Below are positions 7,990 through 16,256 of a stretch of DNA of 64,000 nt, piece by piece; position 1 is the first letter of the stretch, and each line of letters opens with the position of its first letter. Position numbers and translations under genes: made by a program. This stretch comes from Bacillota bacterium. Its GTDB lineage: Bacteria; Bacillota; Sulfobacillia; JAJYWN01. The notes beneath the pieces are model-generated. The model was not told where the DNA came from. It saw nothing but the letters and a program-made list of their open reading frames with translations, and ran no database searches. The stretch is from assembly GCA_021791495.1 (NCBI GenBank), contig JAJYWN010000081.1, forward strand, positions 1 through 64,000. Direction: 5' to 3'.

Positions 7990-9207
7990 GTGTACTTGGG
8001 ACTGACGCCGAGGGAAGAAGAAATCCGCGCCGTGGCGCGGGAGTTCGCGGAGAAAGAAGTCCTTCCGGGCGCCGCCGAACGGGACCGGACCGGGGAGTTC
8101 CCGGCCGCCCTGGTGCGGCGTATGGGTGAGCTTGGGTTCTACGGATTACCCTACCCCAAGGAATACGGCGGAGGCGCCGAGGGGACCGTCGCCTACAGCC
8201 TGGCTGCCGCCGAGGTGGCCCGCTGTGATGCCGCCGTGGGCCTGACCATGGCAGTGAACGCCACCATTGGCACCTTGGCCGTGTTCCTCTTCGGCACCGA
8301 GGAGCAGAAACAGCGCTGGGTGCCGGGCGTGCTCCAGGGCAAGCTCATCTCGGCTTTCGGGCTCACAGAGGAGGGAGCCGGGTCCGATGCCGCGGCAGTG
8401 AAGACCGCGGCGGTGTGGGATGGCGGCGGGGGCGGGTCCAGCGTAGGGCAGGGAGTCGGCGGCGCCGGGCAGTGGATCATCAATGGGGAGAAGATCTTTA
8501 TCACCAACGGCTCGGTGGCCGACTTCGTGGTGGTGGCGGCCGTGACCGACCCGGAGCTGGGGTCGCGCGGCATCTCGTGCTTCATCGTCCCCACGGACAC
8601 GCCGGGCTTCCGGGTGGCCAAGAAGTTCACGAAGATGGGTCTACGCTGCTCTGACACGGCCCACCTGATCTTCGAAGATTGTCGTGTGCCGGCGGCCAAC
8701 CTCCTCGGCAAGCGGGGCGAGGGGTTGAAGATGTTCCTGACCGTGCTAGACACCGGGAGGGTGGGGGTCGCGGCCCTTTCGGTCGGCCTGGCCCAGGCGT
8801 GCCTGGAGGACTCCCTGGCCTATGCCAAGAACCGCGTGCAGTTCGGCCAGGCCATCGGGAAGAACCAAGCCGTCGCTTTCCGGTTGAGCGAGACCGCCAC
8901 GGAGGTCGAGGCGGCCCGGCTCTTGACCATCTCCGCCGCCCGTGCCAGGGATAAGGTCATGGAAGCGGCCGAAAAGGCGCCTGGGCAGGGCGGGGGCCGG
9001 TTCACGACGGAGGCGGCCATGGCGAAGATGTTCGCCTCGGAGACGGCTGTGCGGGCGGCGCTCACTACATTACAGGTACACGCCGGGCACGGATATTGCC
9101 TGGAATACCGGGCCGAACGGTTGTTCCGTGATGCCAAACTCATGGAAATCGGCGAAGGCACGTCAGAGGTTCAGCGGCTGGTCATTGCTCGCGGTCTCGG
9201 GCTCTGA
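7990..9207 (+). CDS. Acyl-CoA dehydrogenase
   Basis: This 405-residue flavoprotein has the ACAD order: N-terminal helical domain (REEEIRAVAREFAEKEV), middle beta domain (FGLTEEGAGSDAA, a flavin and substrate signature), and C-terminal helical domain ending EIGEGTSEVQRLVIARGL. The glutamate of GEGTSE is at the place of the catalytic base in short and medium-chain enzymes. It introduces an alpha-beta double bond into an acyl-CoA and passes electrons to ETF. A Gly/Ser-rich insertion of about 18 residues near 140-160 (DGGGGGSSVGQGVGG) is unlike the family. The start is GTG 7990 with AAAGGGGG upstream. It follows the thiolase-like and DUF35 genes closely. Confidence 0.92.
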   Translation: MYLGLTPREEEIRAVAREFAEKEVLPGAAERDRTGEFPAALVRRMGELGFYGLPYPKEYGGGAEGTVAYSLAAAEVARCDAAVGLTMAVNATIGTLAVFLFGTEEQKQRWVPGVLQGKLISAFGLTEEGAGSDAAAVKTAAVWDGGGGGSSVGQGVGGAGQWIINGEKIFITNGSVADFVVVAAVTDPELGSRGISCFIVPTDTPGFRVAKKFTKMGLRCSDTAHLIFEDCRVPAANLLGKRGEGLKMFLTVLDTGRVGVAALSVGLAQACLEDSLAYAKNRVQFGQAIGKNQAVAFRLSETATEVEAARLLTISAARARDKVMEAAEKAPGQGGGRFTTEAAMAKMFASETAVRAALTTLQVHAGHGYCLEYRAERLFRDAKLMEIGEGTSEVQRLVIARGLGL

Positions 9208-9371
9208 TCCTTCGTCGCCGTCAATATCTTCGGACCTGGCCTGACGAAGGTGTTTGTGCTAATGTTAGCTGGGCTTTCCGTGGAACCGTGGCGGACTTGA
9301 AGGTTTTTCAACCGTGATTGGCGTATTTCAGAAATCCCTGATATAAACAACCCGATCTCATTCACCGCATA

Positions 9372-9482
9372 AAGGCCTATCCGTAGCGATTCCCGCGAGG
9401 CCTTCCCAAGCCCCGGGACGACTCCGGCGGGCCTAGGTCCAGCCCCGGGGAACCGGTCTAACCCCCGGTCCCCGGGGCTTTT
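9372..9482 (+). promoter_or_regulatory. Structured leader upstream of the acyl-CoA ligase gene
   Basis: Within the 317-bp gap 9208-9524, AAGGCCT at 9372-9378 pairs with AGGCCTT at 9398-9404. AGCCCCGGGAC at 9409-9419 is a near copy of the 5' arm of the terminator stem that starts at 9441, so either copy could pair with the 3' arm at 9465-9479. This layout (stem, competing arm, terminator, then a start codon about 40 bases later) resembles a transcription attenuator. I match it to no known riboswitch, and simple termination of the upstream operon explains the last stem equally well. Bases 9208-9360 show nothing I can name. Confidence 0.35.
9441..9482 (+). terminator. Strong intrinsic terminator
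   Basis: A stem is formed by AGCCCCGGGGAACCGG at 9441-9456 and CCGGTCCCCGGGGCT at 9465-9479, pairing almost completely apart from one unpaired A, with a short loop, followed by TTTT and a T-rich stretch. It lies 234 bases after the acyl-CoA dehydrogenase stop and about 43 bases before the ligase start, so it can end the first operon or attenuate the second. Confidence 0.75.
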
Positions 9483-9524
9483 AGGTTTTCACCGCTGTTT
9501 GCCCACACCTCCGGGGGGTGGACC

Positions 9525-11507
9525 ATGGCCACTGAAGGAATCATCTGGAACCCCAGCGTCGATCAAGTCGCGTCCGCCAACATCACTCGCTTCATGTCCC
9601 TGGCCGGGGCGTCCTCTTTTGAGGAATTGCAGGCCAAGTCGGCCGCCGATCCGGGCTGGTTCTGGGACTTGGTGGTCAGGGACTTGGGTGTGGACTGGTA
9701 CGAGCCTTACCAGCAAGTCCTGGATCTGTCGCGGGGCGTGCCCTGGGCCACCTGGTTCCGGGGTGCCAAGATGAACCTGGCCCATGACTGCGTCGACAAA
9801 TGGGTCGACGCGGAAACCAACCGCGCCGACCAGCCGGCCGTGATCTACGAGGGCGAGGAAGGCCAGGTCCGGCGCTGGACCTACCGTGAACTCCAGGCGG
9901 AGGCGAACCGGCTGGCCCATGGGTTGCAGTCGCTCGGCATCACCAAGGGCGACCGCGTGGGCCTCTTCCTACCCATGATTCCGGAGATCGTGGCCGCCAT
10001 CATGGCCTTGGCCAAGGTGGGAACCGTTTTCGTGCCCATTTTCTCCGGGTTCGCTCCCCAGGCCGCCGCCAGCCGCCTGAACGACTGCGGCGCCCGCCTG
10101 CTCATCACGGCCGACGGTTTCTACCGGCGCGGCAGGGTGGTGGACATGAAGGCCGTGGCCGACCAGGCCTGCGCCCTGGCGCCATCGGTGGAGAAGGTTG
10201 TCGTGGTGCGGCGTTTGGGGCAGGCTGCTCCGGCCACTCCGGCTGCTTCTGTCGCCCCGTCCGTTCCCTGGACGCCCGGCCGGGACATCTGGTACCACGA
10301 CCTGGTCGCGGGCCGCCCGGCGGAGTTCGAGACGGCCCGCCTGGACCCCGAAGACCCCTTCATGATCATCTACACATCCGGCACCACCGGCCGTCCCAAG
10401 GGCGCCGTCCACGTGCACTGCGGTTTCCCCCTGAAGTCGGCCCAGGACATTTCGCATTGCTTCGACCTCAAACAGGGCGAGCTGATGATGTGGTTTACCG
10501 ACATCGGTTGGATGATGGGGCCGTGGCTCATCTTTGGCACCTTGGCCTTGGGTTCAGCCTGTTTCCTGTACGACGGCGCCCCCGACTGGCCCGACCCCGG
10601 GCGCATCTGGAGCATGGTCCAACGTCACCGCATCACGCACCTGGGCATTTCTCCGACACTCATCCGCGCCCTGATGCCCCACGGTACCGAATGGCCGGCG
10701 CGCTACGACCTGTCTTCTCTGCGCATGTTCGGCAGCACCGGCGAACCCTGGAACCCCGATCCCTACATGTGGCTGTTTGAGAAGGTCGGTGGCGGGCGGG
10801 CGCCTATCATCAACTACTCGGGTGGCACGGAAGTGTCCGGCGGCATCCTTGGGTGCATCCCCATCCGCCCCCTGCAAGCGTGCTCCTTCAACTGTGCCGT
10901 GCCGGGCATGGCCGTGGACGTGTTGAACGAAAATGCGCAGCCGGTCCGCGGGGAAGTGGGCGAACTGGTCATCAAGGGGCCCTGGGTCGGCATGACCCGC
11001 GGTTTCTGGCACGACCCCGACCGCTATCTGGACGCCTACTGGTCGCGGTGGGACGGCGTCTGGGTCCACGGAGACTGGGCCCTGGTGGACGACGACGGCT
11101 TCTGGTACATCTTAGGCCGCTCGGATGACACCATCAAGATCGCCGGCAAGCGCGTGGGCCCGGCCGAGTTTGAATCGGTATTGGTCGGCCACCCGGACGT
11201 GGCTGAGGCCGCGGCCATCGGCGTGCCGCACGAGGTGAAAGGCGAGGTGGCGGTATGTTTCGCCCTCCTGAAGCCGGGTGCCGTGGGCACTGAGGAGCTG
11301 CGTCAGGAGTTGAAGCAACGCGTCATCGCCGCTATGGGCAAGCCCCTGGCGCCCGAGGACGTACGGTTCGTTTCCGCCCTGCCGAAGACGCGTAACGCCA
11401 AGATCATGCGGCGCGTCATCCGCGCAGCTTATCTGGGGAAGAACCCGGGCGACGTGACCGCGTTGGAGGACCCCGGAGCCATTGAGGAGATCCGGCACGC
11501 CCGCTGA
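9525..11507 (+). CDS. Acetyl-CoA synthetase-like AMP-forming acyl-CoA ligase
   Basis: This 660-residue adenylate-forming enzyme has an ACAS-type N-terminal region (WFRGAKMNLAHDCVDKW), the phosphate loop YTSGTTGRPKG, the motif FTDIGWMMG, the hinge region GRSDDTIKIAGKRVGPAEFE and the catalytic lysine segment TRNAKIMRR, where relatives read TRSGKIMRR. It activates a carboxylic acid to acyl-AMP and then acyl-CoA. The acid may be short (acetate, propionate or a related acid); the family is broad. The start is ATG 9525 with GGGGGGTGG upstream. Its place after the acyl-CoA degradation operon suggests it loads that pathway's substrate. A Pro/Ala-rich insertion lies near residues 240-250. Confidence 0.9.
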   Translation: MATEGIIWNPSVDQVASANITRFMSLAGASSFEELQAKSAADPGWFWDLVVRDLGVDWYEPYQQVLDLSRGVPWATWFRGAKMNLAHDCVDKWVDAETNRADQPAVIYEGEEGQVRRWTYRELQAEANRLAHGLQSLGITKGDRVGLFLPMIPEIVAAIMALAKVGTVFVPIFSGFAPQAAASRLNDCGARLLITADGFYRRGRVVDMKAVADQACALAPSVEKVVVVRRLGQAAPATPAASVAPSVPWTPGRDIWYHDLVAGRPAEFETARLDPEDPFMIIYTSGTTGRPKGAVHVHCGFPLKSAQDISHCFDLKQGELMMWFTDIGWMMGPWLIFGTLALGSACFLYDGAPDWPDPGRIWSMVQRHRITHLGISPTLIRALMPHGTEWPARYDLSSLRMFGSTGEPWNPDPYMWLFEKVGGGRAPIINYSGGTEVSGGILGCIPIRPLQACSFNCAVPGMAVDVLNENAQPVRGEVGELVIKGPWVGMTRGFWHDPDRYLDAYWSRWDGVWVHGDWALVDDDGFWYILGRSDDTIKIAGKRVGPAEFESVLVGHPDVAEAAAIGVPHEVKGEVAVCFALLKPGAVGTEELRQELKQRVIAAMGKPLAPEDVRFVSALPKTRNAKIMRRVIRAAYLGKNPGDVTALEDPGAIEEIRHAR

Positions 11508-11594
11508 CTTCGACTAACCCTTGATGCCATCTTACGCTCCTAGCTTCACTGTGGCGGTTCGCAGCCTATCATCCGGCAATGCTAGGTACAGGAA

Positions 11595-12788
11595 GTGCAC
11601 AAGCGGGTGGGTGGAACGTCAACAGGTGAATCGTGGGGGGCCGCTGGGCTCGTGTACCGACAGGTCCGCCAGGTGTTTCCAATGGTGGACCGGGAGCTTG
11701 GGCGATGGGAGCAGGTGGCCCGGGCCATCCCCGACGGCGAATTGCGGCGTCAAGCTTTGGCGAGTCTCAAGCTCAAGCGGTTCCACTGCCTGGGCGGGGG
11801 CGTCTACGCCCTTCTGGCGCCGCCCGATCTGACGGCTGACCTCGTCCGGGTTATCGTGGCCATTCAGACTATCAGCGACTACCTGGACAACCTCTGTGAC
11901 CGGGCCGGGGTGCATGAAGAGCAGGCTTTCCGTACTCTGCACGAAGCCATGGTTGCCGCCGTCGATCCGGACCGCGCGCTGCCGCGACAAGGGTTCTACA
12001 GGGACTACCCCCTGACAGACGATGGCGGCTACTTGGACAAACTGGTTGCCACCAGCCGCCAAGTCCTACTGAGGCTGCCTGGATACTCTGGCTCTGGTGT
12101 GATGTCTGAGACGGGAGCTGTCCGCCTGGCTGCCACCGGGCTAGCCGGCCTATATTCCGACCTTCAAGTCTACAAGCACTTGGCCACTACGCCGGAAAGG
12201 GAAGCGCGCCTGGTAGCCTGGCACAGGGAACACTCGACGGGGGTCGCGGAGGCGGGGAGCGCGGAGATGAGGAGCGACGGGTCGGGCGCCCTGTTCGACG
12301 GCTGGGGGCTCTCGTGGTGGGAATTCGGAGCGGCCTGCGGGTCTACCCTGGGTATCTTCGTTCTGATGGCGATGGCGGCGGATCAGGAGCGGCGGCTGGA
12401 CACCGCATCCGTGGATGCCCTGGTGCGACTGTACTTTCCGGACATCTGTGGCCTGCATATCCTGCTGGACTACTTCATCGATCAGGACGAAGACCTGGGA
12501 GGGCGGGACTTGAATTTCGTCTCCTACTACCCTGATCCACCTTCTCGGGTTGAGGCCTTGGTACGGTTCACGCGCCGGTCTTTGGAGGGTAGTCGCCTGG
12601 TCCCGGACGCCTGGTTTCACCGTGCGGTGGTCCGCGGGCTCCTCGCCCTCTACCTCTCTGACCCCAAGGTAGAGACCGCGGGCCTCGGCCAGGATGTCCG
12701 TCGCGTTCTCCACGAAGCCGGTGGCGCCCAAGCCCGGCTCATGCACCGCGCTTGCCGCTATCTGCGTGCCAGGGGTGTCATTGCGTAG
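11595..12788 (+). CDS. ytpB: Tetraprenyl-beta-curcumene synthase family protein (DUF2600)
   Basis: This 397-residue product matches the YtpB family through motifs such as VFPMVDREL, IPDGELRRQAL, KRFHCLGGGVYALL, QTISDYLDNLCDR, DGGYLDKLV, LYSDLQVYKH and WWEFGAACGSTLGIF. In Bacillus the enzyme ionises heptaprenyl diphosphate to the monocyclic C35 terpene tetraprenyl-beta-curcumene. DYLDNLCD carries aspartates suited to metal-diphosphate binding. The GTG at 11595 gives a longer N-terminus than needed; a GTG near 11652 (VYRQVRQVFP) is a plausible start. Its neighbour on the opposite strand, ending 3 bases away, is a polyprenyl diphosphate synthase that would supply the substrate. No cyclase for the next step is seen in this window. 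Confidence 0.88.
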   Translation: MHKRVGGTSTGESWGAAGLVYRQVRQVFPMVDRELGRWEQVARAIPDGELRRQALASLKLKRFHCLGGGVYALLAPPDLTADLVRVIVAIQTISDYLDNLCDRAGVHEEQAFRTLHEAMVAAVDPDRALPRQGFYRDYPLTDDGGYLDKLVATSRQVLLRLPGYSGSGVMSETGAVRLAATGLAGLYSDLQVYKHLATTPEREARLVAWHREHSTGVAEAGSAEMRSDGSGALFDGWGLSWWEFGAACGSTLGIFVLMAMAADQERRLDTASVDALVRLYFPDICGLHILLDYFIDQDEDLGGRDLNFVSYYPDPPSRVEALVRFTRRSLEGSRLVPDAWFHRAVVRGLLALYLSDPKVETAGLGQDVRRVLHEAGGAQARLMHRACRYLRARGVIA

Positions 12789-12791
12789 GGC

Positions 12792-13790
12792 CTAGTTTGA
12801 CCTGGTAAGCACGTACTCCGTCAGCCCGCTCAGAACGTCTCTCTCCGGCACGGCGGGCAGGTCCGCCAGCGCCTCCTGCGCCTGCGCCACACATTGCCGG
12901 GCTACCTCGAAAGAGCGCCGGATAGCCCCGGACTCCTTCAATCCCTTGCGTACCTGGGCGATTACCGGAGCCGTCACGGCCCGCGCCGCGATCAATGGAG
13001 CCACCTTGGCCCGCCAGCCCTCGTCCTGGAGGAGGAAAACCACGGGGAGGGTCACAATGCCTTGCCGCAGGTCGGCGCCCACCGGTTTTCCCAGCACTTT
13101 GCGGTCGGCGGTCAGGTCCAAGAGGTCGTCCACGATCTGGTAGGCGTAGCCCATCTGCCGACCGTACACCTCCAGGGCATCCTGGACCGCGGCCGGCGCC
13201 CGGCTTACCGCCGCCCCGACCCGGCACGAAGCGGCCAGGAGGCGTGCCGTCTTCCTTTCCGCGCGCCGGAAATACTGGTCGAAAGTCAGGTCGCAGTCGT
13301 AAGCCTGCTCGGCTTGCTCGATCTCTCCTTCGCACATGATGGCAATGGTGGCGGAGGCGATCTCCACCACGCCGTACTGATTATGCCGCGTCAACAGGTT
13401 GAAGGCCTTGGCGAACAGGTAGTCGCCTGCCAGAACGGAAACGTGGTTGCCCCACAGGGCGTTGGCCGTAGGCTTACCGCGCCGGGTCCTGGAACGGTCG
13501 ATGATGTCGTCGTGGACCAAGGATGCCAAGTGGATGAGTTCGACGGCTGTAGCCACGTCCCTGATGGCGGCAGGGTCCGGACGGTGGTCCGCGCCGGCGA
13601 AGTTCCCACAAAGGTAAACCAGTCTGGGACGCAGTTTCTTCCCGCCACGGCCGCTCAGGTGATCGATGACTTCCTGCATGAGGGGCACCTGGGAAGCCAA
13701 CTCCGCTTTCAGACGCCGGTCCACTTCAAGGATCTCCGGCCATTCCCGGGTCAGTTCCTCCGCCAACGGTTGCAGATGGGCCAAGCGCAC
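12792..13790 (-). CDS. Long-chain polyprenyl diphosphate synthase (heptaprenyl type)
   Basis: This 332-residue trans-prenyltransferase has the first aspartate-rich motif DDIID at 94-98 and the second DDLLD at 221-225, plus GGKKLRPRLV near 49-58 and the K-G-D-L-R-Q-G-I-type region KPVGADLRQGIVTLP. Small residues before the first motif (HLASLVHDD) fit a long-chain product. It condenses isopentenyl diphosphate onto an allylic primer to make a menaquinone side chain or the C35 precursor for the adjacent YtpB-like enzyme. The start is GTG 13790 with GGGGAGG very close upstream. It converges with the YtpB gene and diverges from the reductase gene. No small regulatory HepS-type subunit is visible. 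Confidence 0.9.
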   Translation of the reverse strand: MRLAHLQPLAEELTREWPEILEVDRRLKAELASQVPLMQEVIDHLSGRGGKKLRPRLVYLCGNFAGADHRPDPAAIRDVATAVELIHLASLVHDDIIDRSRTRRGKPTANALWGNHVSVLAGDYLFAKAFNLLTRHNQYGVVEIASATIAIMCEGEIEQAEQAYDCDLTFDQYFRRAERKTARLLAASCRVGAAVSRAPAAVQDALEVYGRQMGYAYQIVDDLLDLTADRKVLGKPVGADLRQGIVTLPVVFLLQDEGWRAKVAPLIAARAVTAPVIAQVRKGLKESGAIRRSFEVARQCVAQAQEALADLPAVPERDVLSGLTEYVLTRSN

Positions 13791-13939
13791 GCCTCCCCGA
13801 AACGATTAACGCAGCTAGTATGGGCTGGAAGCTCTGGAGCCATTCTCCACTGGCTTTCGGGAAAGCTACCGGAGACAGCGATGTCAAGGTCAAGACGGCG
13901 GCGTGTGGTGGCCGCGTTGCACGGCGGGGGGCGGGGCGC

Positions 13940-15166
13940 GTGTACGACACCATTGTCATTGGGGCCGGCCCGGCCGGAGCGGTGGCCGCCGGCCGGTGTG
14001 CCGAACTCGGCCTCCGAACCCGGCTCTTGGACCGGCGGGAGTTCCCCCGCTTCAAAGCCTGTGGTGGCGGCGTGACCCGCGCCGCCCAGGAGTTATTGGG
14101 GGCGCGGCTTCCCAGGCGTGCCCTGGAAACCAACTGCGACCGTCTCATCGCCGACTTTGGCGGCAAGAGGGTGGATGTCCGCATGCCCAGGCCCTTCATG
14201 GCCACCGTAAGAAGAGAAGCCTTCGACGTCTGCCTAGTGGAAGCGGCCATCGCCGCCGGTGCGGAATTCACCCCCGGCCTGGAGGCGGAGGATGTGGAAG
14301 TGGGCACAGGGTACGCGGAAGTCCGCGTAAGGCGGGTGGGTGGTGGTGCGGGCGGGGGTGGGGTGCGGCCGGAGGGACCGACCGAATACGTCCGGGCGTC
14401 TGTCCTCATCGTCGCCGACGGAGTCATGGGCAGAATCAGCCAGCGTCTCGCCGGCGCGCCCGACCCGGCGGGTCTGGCTTTTTGCCTGGTGGCTGAAGCG
14501 GTACCGGACGACCGGGGCCTCACGGCCGTGCGGATGGGAAACTCTTTGGGCACGCCTGACGGCGGCGCCATTCAGTGTTTCTACGGCGAGGTCCTGGCCG
14601 GGTACGGCTGGATATTCCCGCTGAACGGGCACCTGAATGTGGGCCTGGGCGCCCCCGCCGGCCGCGCCGCCGATGTCTTGGCCCGGTGGCCGGCCTACCT
14701 CCAGAGTAATGGCCTGCGCCTTCTCGCGAAAGTCCGCGGGGCGCACATCCCCGTGGGGGGCCCGCGCCGGCGCCTCTCCGGTGACCGGTGGATGCTGGCG
14801 GGGGATTCCGCCGGGCTGGCCGACCCATTCTCGGGAGAAGGTCTCCGGTATGCGGCGGTCTCGGGTCACCTGGCCGGGGACATGGCGGCGGAAACCTTGG
14901 AGCGTGGAGACGGCCGGGCCCAGACGCTGCGGTCCTATGAAAGGCGGGTGGAGGGCGCCTGCGGGCAGGAGCTGCGGTTGGCCGCCAAGATACAGCGTTT
15001 GGTGGCTTTCCGGCCGCGCGTCATGGAAAACCTCTTCTTAGGGAATCCGAATGCTTTTCGCCATCTGCTGGGGATTCTCGATGGGACGGTGAGCTACCGG
15101 CAGATGCTCTCGCGTCTGATTCCGTTACTTCCCAGGGCTTACTGGGGCGCCGGGCTTAGCCCTTAG
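13940..15166 (+). CDS. Geranylgeranyl reductase family FAD-dependent oxidoreductase
   Basis: The 408-residue protein begins with an FAD-binding Rossmann motif, VIGAGPAGAVAAGRCAE, then LLDRREFPRFKACGGGV, and has GDSAGLADPFSGEGLRYA near residue 290, the hallmarks of the geranylgeranyl reductase family. The frame is open further upstream to 13820, but the region before GTG 13940 has no family-like sequence, so I choose GTG 13940. Such enzymes saturate isoprenoid double bonds in archaeal lipids, chlorophyll or menaquinone side chains. Beside a polyprenyl synthase and a sesquarterpene synthase it may reduce a C35 or quinone-linked isoprenoid; that is inference. A Gly-rich stretch near 135-145 (GGGAGGGG) is unusual. 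Confidence 0.85.
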   Translation: MYDTIVIGAGPAGAVAAGRCAELGLRTRLLDRREFPRFKACGGGVTRAAQELLGARLPRRALETNCDRLIADFGGKRVDVRMPRPFMATVRREAFDVCLVEAAIAAGAEFTPGLEAEDVEVGTGYAEVRVRRVGGGAGGGGVRPEGPTEYVRASVLIVADGVMGRISQRLAGAPDPAGLAFCLVAEAVPDDRGLTAVRMGNSLGTPDGGAIQCFYGEVLAGYGWIFPLNGHLNVGLGAPAGRAADVLARWPAYLQSNGLRLLAKVRGAHIPVGGPRRRLSGDRWMLAGDSAGLADPFSGEGLRYAAVSGHLAGDMAAETLERGDGRAQTLRSYERRVEGACGQELRLAAKIQRLVAFRPRVMENLFLGNPNAFRHLLGILDGTVSYRQMLSRLIPLLPRAYWGAGLSP

Positions 15167-15425
15167 CTCCGGTTTCCGTGCTGACTATCGTGATCAGATC
15201 AGACCTTTGGCATGTGGTTGCCGCGCGAGGAACAAGCCTTGGTAAGCCTGGCTTTCTTAAGCAGCGCCGACAAATGCTGACGGGCCGTTTTTTGCCCTGC
15301 AAGGCAGGTAGTTACGGCCAAATCATCGAAACCACAACGGCAAAGCACTCATCTTATGACATGCGAGTAGCGCATCCGCTTTCAAGTTATCGGAATCTCT
15401 GCCGGAGGGACAAGGAGAGCCACAG

Positions 15426-16256
15426 GTGCTGGCACAGTTACAGTTCTTAAGCATCTGGGATATTGTTATGGCCATCGTGGACATCGCCGTGGTGGCCTAT
15501 GTGCTTTACCGTGTCCTCGTGCTGATCCGCGGCACCCGTGCCGTACAATTGATCAAAGGCGTCATCCTCCTGCTCATCCTGGTCACGGCCAGCCGCTTTC
15601 TGCGCCTCTACACGGTGAACTGGCTGCTGGAGCAGGCCCAGGTGATGCTCCTGGTAGCCCTGCCCATCGTCTTTCAACCCGAATTGCGCCGCGCCCTGGA
15701 GCAGTTGGGCCGCGGCCGTCTCTTCGCACGCTCCTTCTTGATCATGGGTGAAGAGGAGTGGGCGCGCGTCATCAACGAGATCGTCCTGGCTGCCGAGACT
15801 CTGGCCAGTCATAAGCTGGGTGCGCTGATCGTCATCGAAAGGGAGACCGGCCTGAACGAAGTGGTGGAAACCGGGACGCGGCTGGAAAGCCTGGTATCGG
15901 CCGACCTGCTCATAAACCTTTTCGTCCCGAACACACCCCTTCACGACGGTGCCGTCATCATTCGTGGGGACCGGATCCTGGCGGCCGGCTGCTTCCTGCC
16001 CTTGACGGAGAACCCGGATATCGACCGCGCCATCGGCACGCGCCACCGCGCGGCCATCGGTATCACCGAACACTCGGACTGCGTGTCCGTGGTGGTTTCC
16101 GAAGAAACCGGCATCATCTCCCTGGCGAACGCCGGGAAGCTGGGACGCTACTTCGACGAGAAGACTCTGCGGGAAATGCTCACCGCCCTTTGCGCTCCCT
16201 CGCACCAGCCGGGCGGATTCCATCTTGGACTGGGGGGAGGCCGGGCCCATGGATAA
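15426..16256 (+). CDS. cdaA: Membrane-bound diadenylate cyclase CdaA
   Basis: The 276-residue protein has three N-terminal membrane helices (about 10-35, 40-57 and 66-85) and a DAC domain with the DGA motif at 174-176 (HDGAVIIRGD) and RHR at 206-208 (GTRHRAAIGITE). It condenses two ATP into cyclic di-AMP at the membrane. The start is GTG 15426, preceded by GGAGAG. The gene overlaps cdaR, and glmM follows, the standard CdaA-CdaR-GlmM order in Bacillota, where CdaR and GlmM modulate the cyclase. The C-terminus is Gly/His-rich. The 259-bp gap before it holds no gene or clear terminator that I can support. Confidence 0.97.
   Translation: MLAQLQFLSIWDIVMAIVDIAVVAYVLYRVLVLIRGTRAVQLIKGVILLLILVTASRFLRLYTVNWLLEQAQVMLLVALPIVFQPELRRALEQLGRGRLFARSFLIMGEEEWARVINEIVLAAETLASHKLGALIVIERETGLNEVVETGTRLESLVSADLLINLFVPNTPLHDGAVIIRGDRILAAGCFLPLTENPDIDRAIGTRHRAAIGITEHSDCVSVVVSEETGIISLANAGKLGRYFDEKTLREMLTALCAPSHQPGGFHLGLGGGRAHG

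Noticed and set aside
15178-15450. 90-codon frame before cdaA
   Set aside because: Codon use does not resemble neighbours, no family-like motif, and it overlaps the cdaA start.
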